Shown here one piece after another: positions 62,843 to 64,000 of a DNA stretch of 64,000 bases (positions are counted from its first letter, which is position 1; each line of letters starts with the position of its first letter). Origin of the DNA: Afipia carboxidovorans OM5. Its GTDB lineage: Bacteria > Pseudomonadota > Alphaproteobacteria > Rhizobiales > Xanthobacteraceae. The stretch covers positions 434,001-498,000 of the forward strand of contig NC_015684.1 of the NCBI RefSeq assembly GCF_000218565.1, read 5' to 3'. Under the pieces are notes generated by a model, which worked only from the letters and a program-made list of their open reading frames with translations, was not told the DNA's origin and searched no databases. Both the position numbers and the translations under genes were made by a program.

Positions 62843-64000
62843 ATGACAACTGCATCCACGCCGCCGAATGAATATCAGCTCATCGGTCAAACTGAAGACG
62901 GCAGCGCTGGCGATCTCCTGCAAGATCTCGATCAGAAAGCCGGGCGTATTCGTCTTCAGGCGTTGATTTCTGAATGGCTCCGGATGGAGAACCTTGTCGT
63001 TCTGACGGGCTCGGGAACGTCGGTTTCGGCCAAGGGCAAGACGATGGCCGATCTTGAAAAGGCCGTCTTCGCGACGATTGAAGCGTTGTCCGATCTTCCA
63101 CCGTCGATAGCGGCGATCATCAAGGCAAGGAAGGATGCAGTCGATCTTGATGTGCTCGGCGATGGGATTGGGTTTGAGGCGTGGCTTTCGTTTGTCGCCA
63201 ACGCTTTCGTCATTGCAGGTTCGAAAGAGACACCGTTTTCCGGCGTAACATGGTCCACGACCCCCGCGCCAAGCGTCAAAGAGCTTCAATGGTTCGTTGA
63301 CCGGCTGCGCACCTCCATTTTTGCGGAGTGCGCGCTAACGCTTCCGAATACGACCGTAGCGAAGTCCGCGAGTGAGATTGCTCCGCAACTCGCGTTCCTG
63401 TCCAAGCTGGTGGCGCGCGATAGCAATTTAGGGCGTGCCCACCTTTTCACGCTCAACTATGATACCCTTTTCGAGCAGGCATTGGAGTTGCTGGGCATCC
63501 AGTATTTCGATGGCTTTACTGGTCGGGCGGCTGCGCGGTTCGATCCCTCCGTCTATGGATTGGATATCTACTACCCAGGCGAGGTCGCCGAGGGCCGTGT
63601 CCGTCGCTTCGATAAATTTCTGCATTTCTACAAACTGCACGGGTCCATCCATTGGTTCGAACGGGATGGCGAAATGCGCGCGCGCCATCCCAATCTCACG
63701 CCCTTTCAAGGTTATGCGGACCTGAAGCCCGACGAAAAAGCCGCATTGCTGACCAAGCTATCTGGTGCCGTTCCCTCCGTCGGCATTCTCCCAACCGCCA
63801 ATAAATTCGCCCAAACCCTGACGATGCCCTATGCGCATCTTTTCCGCTCATTTCAGGTTCGGCTCGGCGTTCCACAAACCTTTCTGCTCATTCTCGGCTA
63901 CGGTTTTGGTGACGATCACGTCACTCGCATTATCGAGAACGCGCTGATGAATCCCTCGCTGGTGATGCTTGTGGTCGAGCCGAATCCTGCCAGCTCGGTT
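62843..64000 (+). CDS. SIR2-domain protein, possible SIR2-HerA defence NADase (runs off window)
   Basis: At least 386 residues, open to the window edge. Residues about 45-60 hold VVLTGSGTSVSAKGKTM, the NAD-binding GxGxS motif. Further on are HLFTLNYDTLFEQALELLGI, FYKLHGSIHWF (catalytic His) and LLILGYGFGDDHVTRIIENALM, all hallmarks of bacterial SIR2-like NADases. Two ATGs, 62840 and 62843, follow GGGGGAG; 62843 has the better spacing. In SIR2-HerA and related systems such proteins deplete NAD on infection; the partner gene would be right of the window. Confidence 0.85.
   Translation, partial: MTTASTPPNEYQLIGQTEDGSAGDLLQDLDQKAGRIRLQALISEWLRMENLVVLTGSGTSVSAKGKTMADLEKAVFATIEALSDLPPSIAAIIKARKDAVDLDVLGDGIGFEAWLSFVANAFVIAGSKETPFSGVTWSTTPAPSVKELQWFVDRLRTSIFAECALTLPNTTVAKSASEIAPQLAFLSKLVARDSNLGRAHLFTLNYDTLFEQALELLGIQYFDGFTGRAAARFDPSVYGLDIYYPGEVAEGRVRRFDKFLHFYKLHGSIHWFERDGEMRARHPNLTPFQGYADLKPDEKAALLTKLSGAVPSVGILPTANKFAQTLTMPYAHLFRSFQVRLGVPQTFLLILGYGFGDDHVTRIIENALMNPSLVMLVVEPNPASSV

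Overview
The window is chromosomal DNA from a high-GC alphaproteobacterium, most likely of the Bradyrhizobium/Afipia/Rhodopseudomonas/Nitrobacter group. This rests on gene content and order (ubiG, accA-xerD, aroKB, bolA, J-domain protein, cobST, rpmB, Suv3-type helicase, fdxA, carD), on DUF6455 and DUF6496 proteins, on a complete tripartite tricarboxylate transporter, and on palindromic intergenic repeats of the kind common in that family. The species cannot be fixed from the window alone.

Region 1 (1-54,400) is conserved housekeeping DNA. It opens with the 5' part of lysC, then ubiG, a DMT exporter, and a minus-strand run comF-grxC-nitrilase-DUF1178. Next come a complex-I-assembly-like methyltransferase, mutT, argJ, a periplasmic parvulin, secA, a lipoprotein L,D-transpeptidase, accA, xerD, aroK-aroB, a CNNM/CorC-type protein, bolA, a J-domain protein and cobS-cobT. 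The tctCBA solute importer (26.8-30.0 kb) has its own palindrome-rich promoter. It is followed by rpmB, a DUF3108 protein, a Suv3-like helicase with a long disordered tail, an S4 protein, fdxA and carD. From 37 to 45 kb lie cell-envelope and stress genes (M48 protease, SNase-like protein, GlsB/YeaQ, YidB, histone-like DUF6496, MMPL transporter, VOC protein) and tRNA-Arg(CCU). Then come an FMN glutamate-synthase-like protein, an OprB porin fused to an Omp25-like barrel behind a Fur-like box, and a creatininase divergent from a five-gene operon (SBP-ATPase-permease-hydroxyacid dehydrogenase-Inh inhibitor).

Region 2 (about 54,720 to the right end) is a genomic island inserted into radC. Only the 3' end of radC (HNHPSGDP... 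to stop) survives on the minus strand at 54,551, and homology stops abruptly near 54,715-54,727. The island is less GC-uniform and uses codons rare in region 1. It carries an uncharacterised protein with a Glyoxalase_8-like N-terminus, and a two-gene system matching type I Mokosh anti-phage defence: a degenerate kinase fused to an SF1 helicase, overlapping a gene for a two-HKD phospholipase-D protein. It also carries an AlpA-like regulator plus the tail of a second copy, a PIN-toxin/antitoxin pair, and a SIR2-domain gene that runs off the right edge and may be the first half of a SIR2-HerA system. The integrase and the rest of radC should lie to the right.

The Mokosh, toxin-antitoxin and SIR2 genes make this a defence island and are the most interesting part of the window. 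In region 1 the notable non-coding signals are a TTGCAAT-repeat operator in front of tctC, a perfect palindrome over the carD -10 box, a strong tctC-tctB stem-loop, and several long palindromic intergenic repeats.
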